From Ichthyophis bannanicus (lineage: Eukaryota > Chordata > Amphibia > Gymnophiona > Ichthyophiidae): a stretch of DNA of 64,000 bases. Below are positions 10,955 through 22,039 of the stretch, piece by piece (position 1 is the stretch's first letter; each line of letters opens with the position of its first letter). Under the pieces are notes generated by a model. The model was not told the origin of the DNA. It made no database searches and saw only the letters and a list, made by a program, of their open reading frames with translations. The translations under genes and the position numbers were made by a program. The DNA is taken from contig CM066035.1 in assembly GCA_033557465.1 (NCBI GenBank), positions 901,263,309 to 901,327,308 of the forward strand, written 5' to 3'.

Positions 10955-11419
10955 TAGCAACACTAACATATTACCAGGGTTGGTTGCAAGGTCTTTCTCT
11001 CTTGCAGCATACCCAGATGTGGTCTGGTTTCTCAGAGCGATAAAGCAGGCCCATCCTCCAGTTCATTTGATAGTTCCTCCGTGGGATCTCAATTTGATTC
11101 CGTTGGCTCTGACAGAGTCACCTTTTGAGCCGCTGGCACAAGCCAACCTAAAAGATCTTACGCTTAAGGCTGTCTTTTTAGTCACTATCTGTTTGGCCCA
11201 AAGAATTTCGGAGTTGCAGGTGCTGTCTTGCAGGGGACCTTTCCTGTTTATTTCCAGGGAGAAGGTGGTGTTGAGGCTGGTCCCTTCCTTTCTACCCTAG
11301 GTGGTCTTGGGTTTTCATCTAAATCAGGCTGTGACTCTCACGTTTTTTCCTTCCCCTGCGGAGGCTATGGGGATCGACAGTTGCACTTATTGGATGTGCA
11401 GAGAATGGTATGTTGCTAT
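10955..11419 (+). pseudogene. DIRS-type tyrosine recombinase fragment (catalytic part)
   Basis: Plus-frame translation includes VPPWDLNLIPLALTESPFEP, LKAVFLVTICLAQRISELQV and REKVVLRLVPSFLP. These are the blocks around the first catalytic arginine (AQRISEL, compare SARRISEL in the DIRS copy at 23507-28860). It continues the fragment at 7885-8085 in the same orientation. It stops where another DIRS copy begins (about 11420), so a DIRS appears inserted into a DIRS. The catalytic His-x-x-Arg and Tyr region is absent. Confidence 0.65.
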
Positions 11420-11833
11420 CTCAAGTGGACTGAGTAATCTCCAGGAACAAGCAGGAATGTAGTCTTCACATATGGGTATCGTCGGTACCGACGGAGCCTG
11501 CGCGGGAATGCTCCCCAGCGTCCAATAGGAAAGCTTTTGGGAGCATTCCACAGCGCCTGTGTGCTGCCTTCCCGCCTTTCTACCTCTCTCACTTCAGTTC
11601 TTCGTTTTCCGCGGAGCCGACAGGACGTGTTCCCTGTCACCGCAGAAAATTTATTCTTATTCTTTGGTTTTTGGGGTCGCATCTGCCTTCCTTTGACACC
11701 TACCGGTACCGCTGGTTCTTCTTTTTCTCTTTTAAAAAAAAAATACTAGCTTTTGTATCTTTCTTCAGGGACCTCTCCCCTTTTTCGGTTCTAGGCACCA
11801 TTTTGGGCACTAGGCCCATTTTTTTCTTCAGAC

Positions 11834-13500
11834 ATGGAAAAACCAGCTAGTGGTTTTAAAAAATGTTCCAACTGTGGTGGTACCATATCTGTCACCGACA
11901 CCCATGATTGGTGTCTAAAATGTTTAGGTCCTGAACATTGTCCATCGGAGTGTCTTTCCTGCAGAAAGATGACCAAAAGGGGACTGCAGAACAGAGCTGC
12001 AAAACTCGGTACCCTTTTTGTTGCAGATACGATGTCAGTTGCATCGATGTCTTCCAGGGTTTCATCTTCCTCCCATGGATCTCAGGTAACTAAACCTGTC
12101 TTTTAAGACTGGCTGGTCCTCAAAGGGTAGATCTCCTTCTAAGTATCGAGATGCCACTGGCGTTGCCCTCGAGGAAAGTTCACTGGCAAAGCAGCCCCGG
12201 CGGGAGTCTTCGGTATCCAAAGCATTAACGGGGCACCAGGATGTTCCAGGGGCTTCCACCTCTGCAGAACTACTGGTGCCATGTTCTGTGGTCGTGGCCA
12301 TTTCCACCGGTACCGACACCCAGGCATCGGCAGGAGCGATGGATAAGAGGATCCTCATTATCGAACACAGTCTAGTGACCCTCTTAGCAGCTTCGGTACC
12401 ACTAAGACTGCTACAGATGGTTCCACAGGTATCAGTACCGACATCGGTACCAGTACCAAGTGCACCTTCTTCGGCAGGTATGCTTCCCCCCATGCCGAGC
12501 CTTGAGTCTATCTCAGGTATCGAGGGACAGGTACAGACTTTGAGCTGTACTGGTACCGTGTGTTACAGAAGTACCCGGTACAGACTGACTTCGAGTCTTC
12601 CGATTCCGATGACTCTGATGACTCAGCCGGTACCAGAGCAATCCTATCGGAGGATCCAACTCCCTCTCCTCAATGCAGAAGGTCTACTCCAGAAGACATG
12701 TTCTTCCAGGATTTCATACGTGATTTAGCCAAAGGTCTTTCAATCACAGTGATTCCAGAAAAGGAACCTAGGGCGGAAGAATTAAGAATTCTACAATATC
12801 CTCTGGCTCCTAAGGAAGCAGCTACGCTTCCCATTCACAAGATCTTACATGATCTTATGTTAAGGATGTGGGAAACTCCTTTAACGGTGTCTCCACATTC
12901 CTGACGCCTCGATACCATGTATTGAGTGCCAAGATGTCCTGGCTTTCAAAAGACTCAATTACCACACCATTCAATTGGAGTGAAATCAGCCATGCATAGA
13001 ATTAAGAGTGCTAAAACGCATTCTTCTAATCCTCCAGGTCGTGAATCGAGGACTCTCGATGCCTTTGGGCGTCGATGCTTCCAATCCTCCATGCTATCAG
13101 CCAAGATCAGCTCCTACATTCTTTATATGGGAATGTTCCTGGAAGAGTCGCACGGGACTTAGAGCTCATGAGCCCTAATCTTCCTGAGGACAAAAAGGGG
13201 AGATTTCCTTGCCCTAGTTAAGCACGCCCAGAATGTCTCTAAATTCATGAACCGTGCAAACTTTGATTGCTTTGAATGCATAAGCAGAACCTCTGCTATC
13301 TCCATCGGTGCATGTCGTATTGCCTGACTTCAGGCATCAGACTTAGAACAGTGGGTGCAAGACAAGCTGGGAAACATTCCTTGTACAGGAGAAAATCTCT
13401 TTGGCAAGGACTGGCAGGACAAGGCTAATCAGCTTGAATCTGAAAATACTACCTTGAACAGACTATCAAATTCTACAGCCAACCCAGCAAAGAAAAAATC
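11834..13500 (+). pseudogene. DIRS gag-like ORF1, broken
   Basis: Starts at ATG 11834 (MEKPASGFKKCSNCGG). The first 40 residues hold a Cys/His cluster, C-x2-C-x9-H-x2-C-x2-C-x4-H, shared with the copies at 28470 and 62110 and plausibly a zinc-binding module. A Ser-rich stretch (SVASMSSRVSSSSHGS) and a GGTACC-rich segment (about 12300-12610) follow. A more conserved capsid-like part then reads FQDFIRDLAKGLSITVIPEK near 12710 and EAATLPIHKILHDLMLRMWE near 12810. The frame breaks at about 12106, 12904 and 13162. The protein would package element RNA by analogy with other retroelement Gag proteins. No function is demonstrated. Confidence 0.75.
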
Positions 13501-13841
13501 ATTCAAGAAACCCTTTTTCAACAAGAAAAAGAGGTTTTACCAATCATACCCCCATTTGGGCCACTGTCCAGTTCATGTTCCCCAAAAGGGACAACAACAG
13601 AACATCACTTCTTGCTCAAAGAGCAATAGAAGAAGTACCCATATCCCATCAGGGTACAGGGTTCTACTCCCCCTATTTTCTCATTTCAAAGAAAACAGGG
13701 GGACACAGACCTATACTGGACCTCAGAGAATTAAACAAATATCTGTTCCGAGAAAAGTTCAAAATGATCTCCCTCTGAACACTCCTACCATACCTTCAGA
13801 GTAAGGACTGGCTATGTTCTCTAGATCTAAGAGATGCGTAC

Positions 13842-14987
13842 TGTGATACAGTGGCCAGCACAGAACCCATGGATACAGGAGAAAAGGAAGAGCTTACCTT
13901 ACAGTCACCTGGGCAGAAAGCATATTCAGGTTATAAGGAGCCAGAGAATAGTGGAACAAACTTTCCCTACACTGGGTGTGACGCAGTAGAAAGCCAAAAA
14001 GCCAATCACGTCCACCTGGGCAAGGAAGCACGTACAACGTGCAGGAGCCAGGAGGATAAAAGTGGCTGGTAAATCCCAGTAGGGGGAGGAGCAGCAAAAG
14101 GAGGTGCCACAGAGAGAGGTGCCACAGAGGGAGGTGCAGCCAAGGGAGGTGCAGCAAAGGGAAGAGCAGCTGACACAGAGAGAGCTGAATATGCTCGTGC
14201 ACAAGTCTCCCAAGCCAGAGGGGGCATCGTCCCAAGGAGAGTGAGTAAGCAGCTGGAGGGCAGAGGTCACAAGCAGAGCTTGCTGGGTCCAGGAAGCACC
14301 GGCTGGGTCCCGACAGCAAGTAGCAGTTGAAGGGAAACCTTTCCTGGAGGTAATTACAGCCCAGACCAGACAACTGCTGAGTGGAACTATCGGGGAAAAG
14401 CAGGCTACAGCCCAAATAAAGGAGCTTGGTTTACAGAGGAAGGAGTGGAGGAAGCCAGCCACCCCAGAAGCAGAGTTAAGTACACCAATTTCTCTAGAGG
14501 GCAAGAGGTGGGCTCGGCTAGGAAAGTAAAAGCTAATACTTGGGAGGATAATCCTTGGTGGAGAGAAAGGGGAAGCCTCAGAGAAACAGGCTTCAGTACA
14601 GGTCTCCAGGACCCTCCTTATGCAGAACAGTTTCCTGCCTTAAGAACTGCTGCCTCTCGAGAGAGTTGTGTAAATAATAGCTGTGGTGAATGTTACCCAT
14701 GTACAATTATAATACTCTGTTTGTATATAATTTGTATATAGTTTCCCCTGTTATCTCCAAGTTGCCAACCCTGTTATAATGTAAGCAAAGGATTGTCCCA
14801 ATGCAAAATTTGTTAACTGTAAACCGCACTGGTACCAAAGAGCGCGGTATATAAGAACTGTAAATAAATAAATAAATAAATTTCTGACGGTGAGCAAATG
14901 CAATGGGAAAACACTAACCAGGACATTGATTCCAGTGCTATGGATTGCACGCTATGTATCTCGGATGAGATTACGTCTCTTTGTTAA
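13842..14987 (+). pseudogene. LTR-A-encoded ORF (broken), ends in MDC motif
   Basis: The frame opens at the first LTR triplet (TGT, Cys): CDTVASTEPMDTGEKEEL. It continues in one phase to 14700 with two in-frame stops (14070-14072 and about 14327). It has a Gly/Ala tandem-repeat stretch near 14085-14165 and an Arg/Trp-rich stretch (WEDNPWWRERGSLRE) near 14545. After the LINE insert it resumes with EQMQWENTNQDIDSSAMDCT and stops at 14987. LTR-B encodes the collinear protein. No known domain is recognised. The composition is charged and low-complexity, probably disordered. It matches E-x-M-x(13)-MDC of the LTR ORF family described in the findings. Confidence 0.65.
14700..14882 (+). mobile_element. 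3' end of the TAAATA-tailed L2-group LINE inserted in LTR-A
   Basis: LTR-B lacks this segment. It contains sequence matching the 3' UTR at 35600-35935 (a gtaaaccgc...gcggtatata module) and ends in a run of taaa units (14865-14880). It is severely 5'-truncated. It splits the LTR-A ORF shortly before the MDC motif. Confidence 0.75.
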
Positions 14988-15649
14988 ATTAAGGAAGCAA
15001 GAGCCTTGTTATACCTGTTTGGAAAAAGGTACATTTTTACTTTGCTATGAAGAAACAGTTTGTTTAAGTTAATTGTTGCTGTATGAGAAAAACAGAAATC
15101 CATAAGGGAAGGGGAATAAAACCTCATCATTATATTTTGCCTTTAACACGGCTACAGACTATTCTTTATAAAGGCAACCCGCACCTCACGCCCCTAGGCA
15201 ACCGCCTAATAGGGACGGTGGTAACAGTACCTTGACAGTACACACATATTCTCATCCACGCAAATCACAGGAAGTTCCTTCAATTCCTGGTCCAGGGAAG
15301 ACACTTCCAGTACAGAGTTCTTCCCTTCGGTCTGGCTTCTACCCCAAGAGTCTTCACAAAATGCATGGCAGTGGTAGCAGCATTTCTGAGAGCTCTAGGA
15401 ATATTCGTCTTTCCTTACTTAGACGATTGGCTCATTCGAGCATCAACAGCTCCAGAGGCCAGCTTCGCTCTTTCTCGAACAATGAGAATCCTTCAATACT
15501 TGGGATTGGTCATAAACCTCCCAAAATCTCATCTCACCCCCTCTCAATCTCTCGAGTTCATAGGGGCTCGTCTAGACACATGACAGTCAAAAGCTTTCCT
15601 GCCACAGCTGCGCTGTCTGCGTATAATACAGCTGGCATCCCAAGCAGCT

Positions 15650-16687
15650 ATGAAGGTCTTCCTGACTGCTCGGGAGATGCTTCAGCTTCTGGGGCATATG
15701 GCATCCACTGTCCATATGGTTCCTTATGCGCGCCTTCGTATGCGAGCAGCCCAGAGGACCCTATCCTCTCTGTGGACACAGGCCTCGGGTCGGCTAACGG
15801 ACAAAATCAGAAACTCCACACGTCTAATTTGGTCCCTGCAATGGTGGCAATCACTGGAAAACCTCCTCGTAGGCTCTCCTTTCCAGCAGCCTCTGTGCCA
15901 AACCACCCTAACAGATGCATCCAAGTTGGGTTGGGGGGCCCCATTGCGCGATCTCTCAACTCAGGGTCTCTGGATCCCACAGGAGGCTTCTCTTCACATA
16001 AACCTCCTAGAGCTGAGAGCCATTTTCAATGCTATTCGAGTATTTCAGGCCCATCTCAGCCACAAGACAGTTCTGGTCCAAACCGACAATCAGGTAGCCA
16101 TGTTTTATCTGAACAAGCAAGGCGGAACAGGCTCTCTGTCGCTATGCAAAGAAGCTTTGCGACTATGGGCCCTCGCCAGAGAGCTTCAAATCCACCTTCT
16201 TGCAGTATACCTTCCAGGCATTAAAAATTCATGGGCAGACAAACTCAGTCGAATACTGCTGCCACACAAGTCTCTCCACTCAGACCACCTTGTTTGAGTG
16301 TTTCAAGTCTGGGGAACACCATATATAGACCTCTTTGCAAGTCCACAGAATGCCAAACTTCCCCGATTCTGTTCCAGAATCCTGGCTCGCAACTGTCAGG
16401 CAAGGGATGCCTTCCTACTCCACTGGGATCAAGACTTCCTCTATGCCTTCCCACCCATTCCCCTCATTCCCAAAACTTTATTCAAGCTTCAGAGAGACAG
16501 AGGTCATATGATACTCATAGCTCTACGTTGGCCATGGCAAACGTGGTACCTTCTGCTTCTGCGTCTCTCTCAAACCACTCCTCTGGAGTTGGGAAATGCT
16601 CCAGATCTTCTTTCCCAAGAAAATGGATCCTTACTGCATCTGAATCCCCAGTCCCTGCATCTCAGAGCCTGGTTACTGAAAGCCTAG
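15650..16687 (+). pseudogene. DIRS RNase H and C-terminal pol region
   Basis: A 215-codon stretch (15650-16297) followed in frame after one stop by 16298-16687. RNase H features are TLTDASKLGWGAPL (first Asp) near 15910, INLLELRAIF (Glu) near 16000 and VQTDNQVAMFYLNKQGGT (Asp) near 16080. Then come YLPGIKNSWADKLSR and the DIRS-specific WGTPYIDLFASPQNAKLPRF block, ending LHLRAWLLKA. The role would be removal of RNA template during DIRS reverse transcription. A second long frame overlaps it in another phase and leads into the recombinase. Confidence 0.85.
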
Positions 16688-16689
16688 AA

Positions 16690-17680
16690 TTCCTGGATAT
16701 CAACTTTTCTCAACAGGTAAAATATATTCTTCTGGCTTCCAGAAAACCTTCCACGAGGCGTTCCTACGCTTTTAAGTGGAAAAGATTCTCTGTCTGGTGT
16801 TCGCAAAAGGGACTTAACCCCCTTTTGGTGCCTGTGGAGTTGCTACTGGAGTATCTCCTCCAGTTATCCACTTCTGGTCTTAAGACCAATTCAGTGAAAG
16901 TCCATCTTAGTGCTATTGCTGCTTTTCACAAACCTTTCGATGGACAACCTATTTCCTCTCATCCACTTGTGTTTAGGTTCATGAGAGGCCTACTCTTAAC
17001 AAAACTTCCCATTAACTACAACCAGTAGCATGGGATCTGAATCTTATTCTTGGGCAGCTCATGAAACCACCCTTTGAACCTTTAGCCACTTCAGCCCTAA
17101 AGTTTCTTTCATGGAAATAAATTTTTCCTAATTGCTATCACTTCTGCATTAGTGAATTGCAGGCTTTAGTGGCTGACCCTCCTTATGCAAGGTTCCACCA
17201 TGATAAAGTAGTCCTCAGGACTCATCCTCACTTTATGCCAAAGATGATTTCGCCTTTTCATTTAAACCAGTCGGTTTATCTTCCTATATTCTTCCCTAGG
17301 CCTCATGCCTCCAGTGCAGAAAGGAATCTTCACACTTTGGATTGTAAAAGGGCCTTAGTTCTCAGCTTTTTGTTGCTTTTGACTCTAGTCATTTGGGACT
17401 TCCAGTTTCCAAAAGAACTCTATCTAAATGGATTGCAGATTGCATTTCCTTTACATATCAGAGTAAAGGACTTTCTCTCGACGGCCATGTCACAGCTCAC
17501 AATGTGAAAGCAATGGCAGCCTCGATGGCTAATCTTTGTTCTGTGTCTATTGACGACATCTGTAGAGCAGCCACTTGGGCTTCGGTACACACCTTCACAG
17601 CCCACTACTGCTTAGACAAGGACTCCCATCGGGATGCCTCGTTTGGCCAAGCTGTTCTCCAGCATCTCTTTCATACTTAA
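16690..17680 (+). pseudogene. DIRS tyrosine recombinase, catalytic arginine deleted
   Basis: The YR domain starts with LASRKPSTRRSYAFKWKRF (about 16735-16790). The core-binding part runs to a stop at 17026-17028. The block around the first catalytic Arg is damaged: compared with the copy at 24200-24240, about 7 nt are missing at about 17148, removing the Arg-Arg pair and shifting frame. The later HNVKAMAASMA (His-x-x-x-Met, with the catalytic Arg changed to Lys) and the Tyr region TFTAHYCLDKDS survive near 17500-17625. With the arginines lost, the copy cannot code for an active recombinase. Confidence 0.8.
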
Positions 17681-17689
17681 TACAACTCC

Positions 17690-18069
17690 TACCCGCCTTT
17701 CCCGGGTTTTGATGCCAGAGATCCATTTTTTTTTTCTAATTGTCTTTCCTTGAGTCCCTACAGTCCAGTCCAGGACCCACCCATTCTGATGTCTGTCTTT
17801 CTTTCTCGATTTGCATGCAAAGGCGAGCCCAAACCTGTGCGTTTTGGTGGGCCTATAGAAGACTACTGCTGAGGTTCTAGAGGTGCTAAGCTGCAGTTTT
17901 CAGAGTCTTCCCTGGGCAGTCATCGGTATGGTGGCTGCCATGTCTCATAATCTTGTTCTTTCTCAGACTGTGCATAGTTTGTTAAGCTGTTGAGTTTCCA
18001 TAAAATAACAATAAAAAAGAGAAACAGAAAAATATTAGTACTAATCTCATTTGTGCTCTTTTTGGACTC
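17690..18069. other. unassigned, DIRS 3' flank
   Basis: Follows the DIRS recombinase. 17690-17735 still resembles the matching region of the other DIRS copy (ccagagatccat). The rest has no ORF or structure I can name. An A-rich stretch lies at 18000-18035. Confidence 0.3.
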
Positions 18070-19957
18070 TGTCAATAGGATACTGGTTCTGGGACATCAC
18101 AGACCTGACATGCTCAGTTTCTTTGCTTCGGTCTTTACTGAGGAAGATGTAGGGATGTTACCCATGACTGAAGTGGTATTTAAAGGTGCGGAAGAATTGA
18201 AGGAAATATCGATACATCGGGAAGATGTATTACAACTATTAGATAAACCGAAGAGTAGCAAATCACCATATCGATACATCGGGAAGATGTATTACAACTA
18301 TTAGATAAACTGAAGAGTAGCAAATCACCTAGGCTGGATGGTAGAGATCCAAGGGTGCTGAAAGAACTGAAATATGAGATTGCAGACCTGCTATTAGTAA
18401 TCTGTGAACTATCATTAAAATCATCTCTAATACCTGAAGATTGGAGGATCGCCAATGTAACACCAATTTTTAAAAAGGGTTCCAGCGGTGATCCGGGAAA
18501 CTACAGACCGGTGAGCCTCACATCAGTACCGGGAAAAATGGTAGATACCATCATAAAGAATAAAATTACTCAGCATGTAGATAGTCATGGCCTAATGGGA
18601 GACAGCCAGCATGGCTTTAGACAGGGAAGATCTTGTCTTACTAATCTGTTATGTTTTTCTGAAGGTGTGAATAAACAGGTGGACAAAGGTGAGTCGGTTG
18701 ATATAGTGTATCTGGACTTTCAGAAAGCCTTTGACAAGGTCCCTCATCAGAGACTTTTGGCAAAACTAGAGTCATGGGATAGGAGTCAGTGTACTACTGT
18801 GGATCAGGAACTGGTTAAAAGATAGAAAGCAGAGGGTAGGGCTAAATGGCCAATTTTCCCAATGGAGAAAGGTGAATAGTGGTGTACCCCAGGGATCTGT
18901 GCTGGGTCCGCTGCTTTTTGACATATTCATAAATGACCTGGAAAATGGAATAACGAGTGAGGTTATCAAATTTGCAGATGACACAAAACTATTTAAAGTT
19001 GTTAAAACCCAAGAGGATTGTGGAAAATTGCAAGAGGATCTTGATAATTTGGAAGACTGGGCATCAAAATGGCGGATGAAATTTAATGTGGACAAGTGCA
19101 AAGTTATGCACGTAGGGAAGAACAACCCAAACTATGGTTACACGATGCAAGGTTCCACATTAGGAACCACCACCCAGGAAAAAGATTTAGGCGTCATTGT
19201 GGATAACATGTTAAAACCCTCCGCCCAGTGTGCAGCGGTGGCCAAGAGAGCAAATAGAATGCTAGGTATCATAAGGAAAGGAATGGAAAATAAAACAAAA
19301 GATATTATAATGCCTCTATATCGTTCCATGGTGAGACCGCACCTTGAATATTGTGTGCAATTCTGGTCGCCGTATCTTAAAAAGGATATATATCGATATT
19401 AGAAAAGGTTCAGAGAAGAGCCACCAGAATGGTAAAGGGGATGGAAGGATACTCCTATGAAGAAAGGCTAAAAAGGTTAGGGCTCTTTAACCTGGAAAAG
19501 AGACGGCTGAGGGGAGATATGATAGACGTCTATAAATTAATGAACAGAGTGGAACAGGTAAACGTAGATGGCTTGTTTACATTATCAGAATATAGAAAGA
19601 CTAGGGGACATGCAATGAAGCTACAAGGTAAACTATTTAAGACTAATAAAAGAAAATATTTTTTCACTCAACGTGTAATCAAACTCTGGAATTTGTTACC
19701 GGAGGATATAGTAAAGGCTGTTAGTGCAGCTGGGTTTAAAAAAGGTTTGGACAAGTTCCTGGAGGAAAGATCCATAAACCATTATTAAGAAGGGACCCAG
19801 GATATCAATGCTTGACCCCAGTACAAGCATTGTGGAACCTGTGTCTTCTGGGGAAACTGCTAGGTACGTATGACCTAGATTGGCCACTGTTGGAAACAGG
19901 ATACTGGGCTTGATGGACCTTGGTCTGACCCAGTATGGCATATCTTATGTTCTTATG
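18070..19957 (+). mobile_element. CR1 LINE, RT to 3' end
   Basis: Coding blocks in order: linker before RT (about 18110-18450); GNYRPVSLTSVPGKMV (18500); DSQHGFRQGRSCLTNLLCF (18600); VDIVYLDFQKAFDKVPHQRL (18700, palm motif A); GVPQGSVLGPLLFDIFIND (18885); IKFADDTKLFK (18965, catalytic FADD); LEYCVQFWSPYLKKD (19345); and the C-terminal region to a stop at 19788. It ends with the CR1 3' hairpin/tail cttatgttcttatgttc at about 19940-19957. Single-base frameshifts near 18780-18825 and 19400 make it inactive. A 64-66-bp tandem duplication is present at 18208-18337. It is close in sequence to the CR1 at 49875-51334. Confidence 0.92.
18208..18337 (+). repeat. tandem duplication in CR1 (two ~65-bp units)
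   Basis: The segment starting tcgatacatcgggaagatgt and running to gcaaatcacc occurs twice back to back (about 18208-18271 and 18273-18337) with one base difference. It lies in the linker before the RT domain. Confidence 0.9.
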
Positions 19958-21074
19958 TTCCAGCTGCTGGTGGAGGGAGATAACCCACACATCAGGACTG
20001 GACTGGATTGGAGGAACTTTAGAAAAGATAATTAGCAGGTAAGGCCTAATTTCACCATACCAACACCAATTTAGAGTGCAATGACACAACAAAACATTGT
20101 TTTCCTTTTTTTTCTATTTCTTTTCTCTCCACCCCCATAAGCTTTGCTCATATCTCCTTCCCCCAATGCACCCTCTCATCCTTCACCTCCATCTTATGTA
20201 GTCATGTAGAAAGACATGAGCCCAGTGCTTGCTGCTTCCTGGTTCATATTGGTCCGCCACACCCCAAAGCCCCCTCCTTTCCCCACCCTCTACTCTCTTT
20301 GAATTTGATAATCCAGCAACATTCCTTTCCCATGGACGTCCAGAAGACTAACCCCATCAAACTCTCATGCAGTGACTACTACCTTCGCTGCCAATTGATT
20401 AAACATATCACCATAAGTCCTATGAAATGTAAAGTTTAATCATAAGCAGGATAACGTTTCATTAACACAGCACATACAATGTTCTCTAATGCATACATCT
20501 TCCGCTCAGTACCACAATTTTCTGATACAATAACACTTTTCTTTCCTTTTAATGTTCTTTTTTTTCAATCTTGTTGGATGCATTCCATTATTAAGTCGAC
20601 ATTTTCAATCATAGATTCCAGGATGTCTGCAATAGTTGGAACTAATGAGGTAAAATTTGCTTACAGTCTGCAAATTGTTTTCATTTGACTAGCTATACTA
20701 TTTATATGCTTTTTTTCCCCTTTGAAAGGTACATTAAATATACAATTGCTATCCTTATTTTCTATTTTTGTCTGAGTTGTACTCTTTCTCATTGGCTCTT
20801 GCTGTCTGTTGGATTTGACCACAAGAACATTACTTTTGTTCAGATCTGCATTGACTATTTTTTCACTATATAAGCTAGCTTCAAATCAAGCTATATTGTA
20901 ACACACTTTCAAAGCAAGACTGTCATTTTACACTATCTTGTTTTAATTAATTCAGATGTTAGAATGAAAATAAATAAAATCATTGAAACCCTAACCTTTT
21001 TCTGATTTGTTTTTCATTCTTGCAGAAGAGCAAGTTAATGATTTTGGAAATGATCCTCCAACTTAATCACTCCC
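19958..21074. other. unassigned AT-rich interspersed sequence
   Basis: Over 1.1 kb without a recognisable coding domain, RNA or terminal repeat. It has pyrimidine-rich (20095-20290) and AT-rich (20500-21000) parts. Short frames such as 20479-20688 lack any family resemblance. Confidence 0.35.
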
Positions 21075-21275
21075 TGTAGAATAGGTCAGATCTAGACCCA
21101 GTCCTCGGGGACTGCGTGGCCAGTTGGGTTTTGAGGATATCCATAAGGAAAATGCATGAGAGAGACTGAATACAGTGGAAGCAGTGCATACAAATCTATC
21201 TCATGCATATTAATTTTGGATATCCTGAAAAGCCATCCAGCCAGCAGTCCCTGAAGACGACTGAGTTGAGAACCA
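21075..21275. repeat. MITE-like element with inverted arms
   Basis: The left arm (ccagtcctcggggactgcgt, about 21097, on to ggatatcc) and the right arm (ggatatcc on to cagtccctgaagacgactg, about 21245-21265) are imperfect reverse complements around a centre rich in atgcat and gatagattt-type words. This is a common architecture for dispersed non-autonomous DNA elements. The superfamily is not determined. Confidence 0.5.
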
Positions 21276-22039
21276 TTAAGAAAGATACCTCATGAAATTC
21301 ACCAGAGGATGAGTTTCACTTCTCACATCCTTGCTGACTGGTCCCTTTCAGCCCTATCTCATCACCTTTGTCCAGATATGTGCGAACCCTTCCTGGCCAC
21401 AGCCTTAGCTTGAACCCAGCATTTGTATTCTTTCCCCCTTACTTCACCTAAACAATCTTTGCATTTCCTCTCCCTCCCGTCTCCTTCACAAGTTCTTACT
21501 GTATTCAGGCTCTTATCCATAGTGTTCACATTGTAATACCAACGCTGCCCCCCTCTCCCCTCAGTCTCACAGAAGTTGTTACCCAGAGTCCTGCAGCCCT
21601 GCTCCACTCTGTCTCTTGTCTTTGTGTGTTCACACACTACCCACAATGTGTGCAGTGCTGCTGATGGGTCACTCCAGGAAGCAGAGGGTCATAGGTAGCA
21701 CTACTATGCATCAGGGACATACCTCTCTGGGCATGGGCACTGGCAGGCAAACGCTTCTCTGGCCCCTAACTCTATTAAGTATATAAATATTTAAAGAAAC
21801 AGGCTTGTTTTCAAATGTACACAGCAAACTAGTCATAAATCTGTTAAATCTTGGCTTTTTACATGATTATTGATTTTTCTCGGGGCAGTTTCTACAAATG
21901 GGTTAGTTTTGTACATACCATGACAGCTGTGAACTTCATTCCTAAGCTCCAGGGTTATGCGGAGTATGATCTCAGTCTTTCAAATTTACTGCTAATGCTC
22001 AGCATAGTACTTGCATCATGCCAAAGAAAGCCTCCTTCT
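21276..22039. other. unassigned sequence
   Basis: No convincing feature. Minus-strand frame 21646-21362 is Lys/Arg/Gly-rich without a recognisable family. 21850-22040 has weak hydrophobic frames only. Confidence 0.3.

Larger units (their letters stand above)
13842..15237 (+). mobile_element. solo LTR (LTR-A) in the DIRS RT gene
   Basis: Starts TGTGATACAGTGG and ends CCTTGACA, flanked by an exact 4-bp duplication GTAC at 13838-13841 and 15238-15241. Length is 1,396 bp, including a secondary LINE 3'-end insert of about 180 bp (14700-14882). It is homologous along its length to LTR-B (56100-57301, minus). No internal retroelement sequence is attached, so it is best read as a solo LTR left by LTR-LTR recombination. 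Confidence 0.88.
13560..15600 (+). pseudogene. DIRS reverse transcriptase, interrupted by LTR-A
   Basis: The fingers/palm start is at about 13600-13841 (KKTGGHRPILDLRELNKYL, then SLDLRDAY). Coding is cut at 13841 by solo LTR-A and resumes at 15238 with the region before the polymerase core. VFPYLDDWLI at about 15409-15440 holds the catalytic YLDD. The thumb region (LGLVINLPKSHLTPSQSLEF) lies at 15500-15560. Removing the LTR and one copy of its GTAC duplication would leave flanks that agree with the intact-order copy at 25955-26554. There are additional frameshifts, so it is non-functional. Confidence 0.85.
11420..17690 (+). mobile_element. DIRS retrotransposon, decayed copy
   Basis: Begins with the inverted terminal repeat seen at the ends of the 23507-28860 copy (atctccaggaacaagcagga at about 11438). 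The order is gag-like ORF, RT, RNase H, tyrosine recombinase. DIRS elements integrate through a tyrosine recombinase, not a DDE integrase, and make no target duplication. This copy has many stops and frameshifts, a solo LTR in the RT (13842-15237), and no convincing right-end repeat after about 17690. Confidence 0.9.

Noticed and set aside
13894..14504. Cys/Leu/Ser-rich antisense ORFs over LTR-A
   Set aside because: They lie opposite the sense frame that is conserved with LTR-B; no homology and no shared motif in other LTRs.
15232..16224. 330-codon plus-strand ORF as a novel gene
   Set aside because: It is the recombinase-phase frame overlapping DIRS RT/RNase H; the RT and RNase H signatures lie in the other phase.
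20479..20873. Possible host exons in the 20-21 kb AT-rich stretch
   Set aside because: No convincing splice-site pair, codon structure or recognisable protein family.
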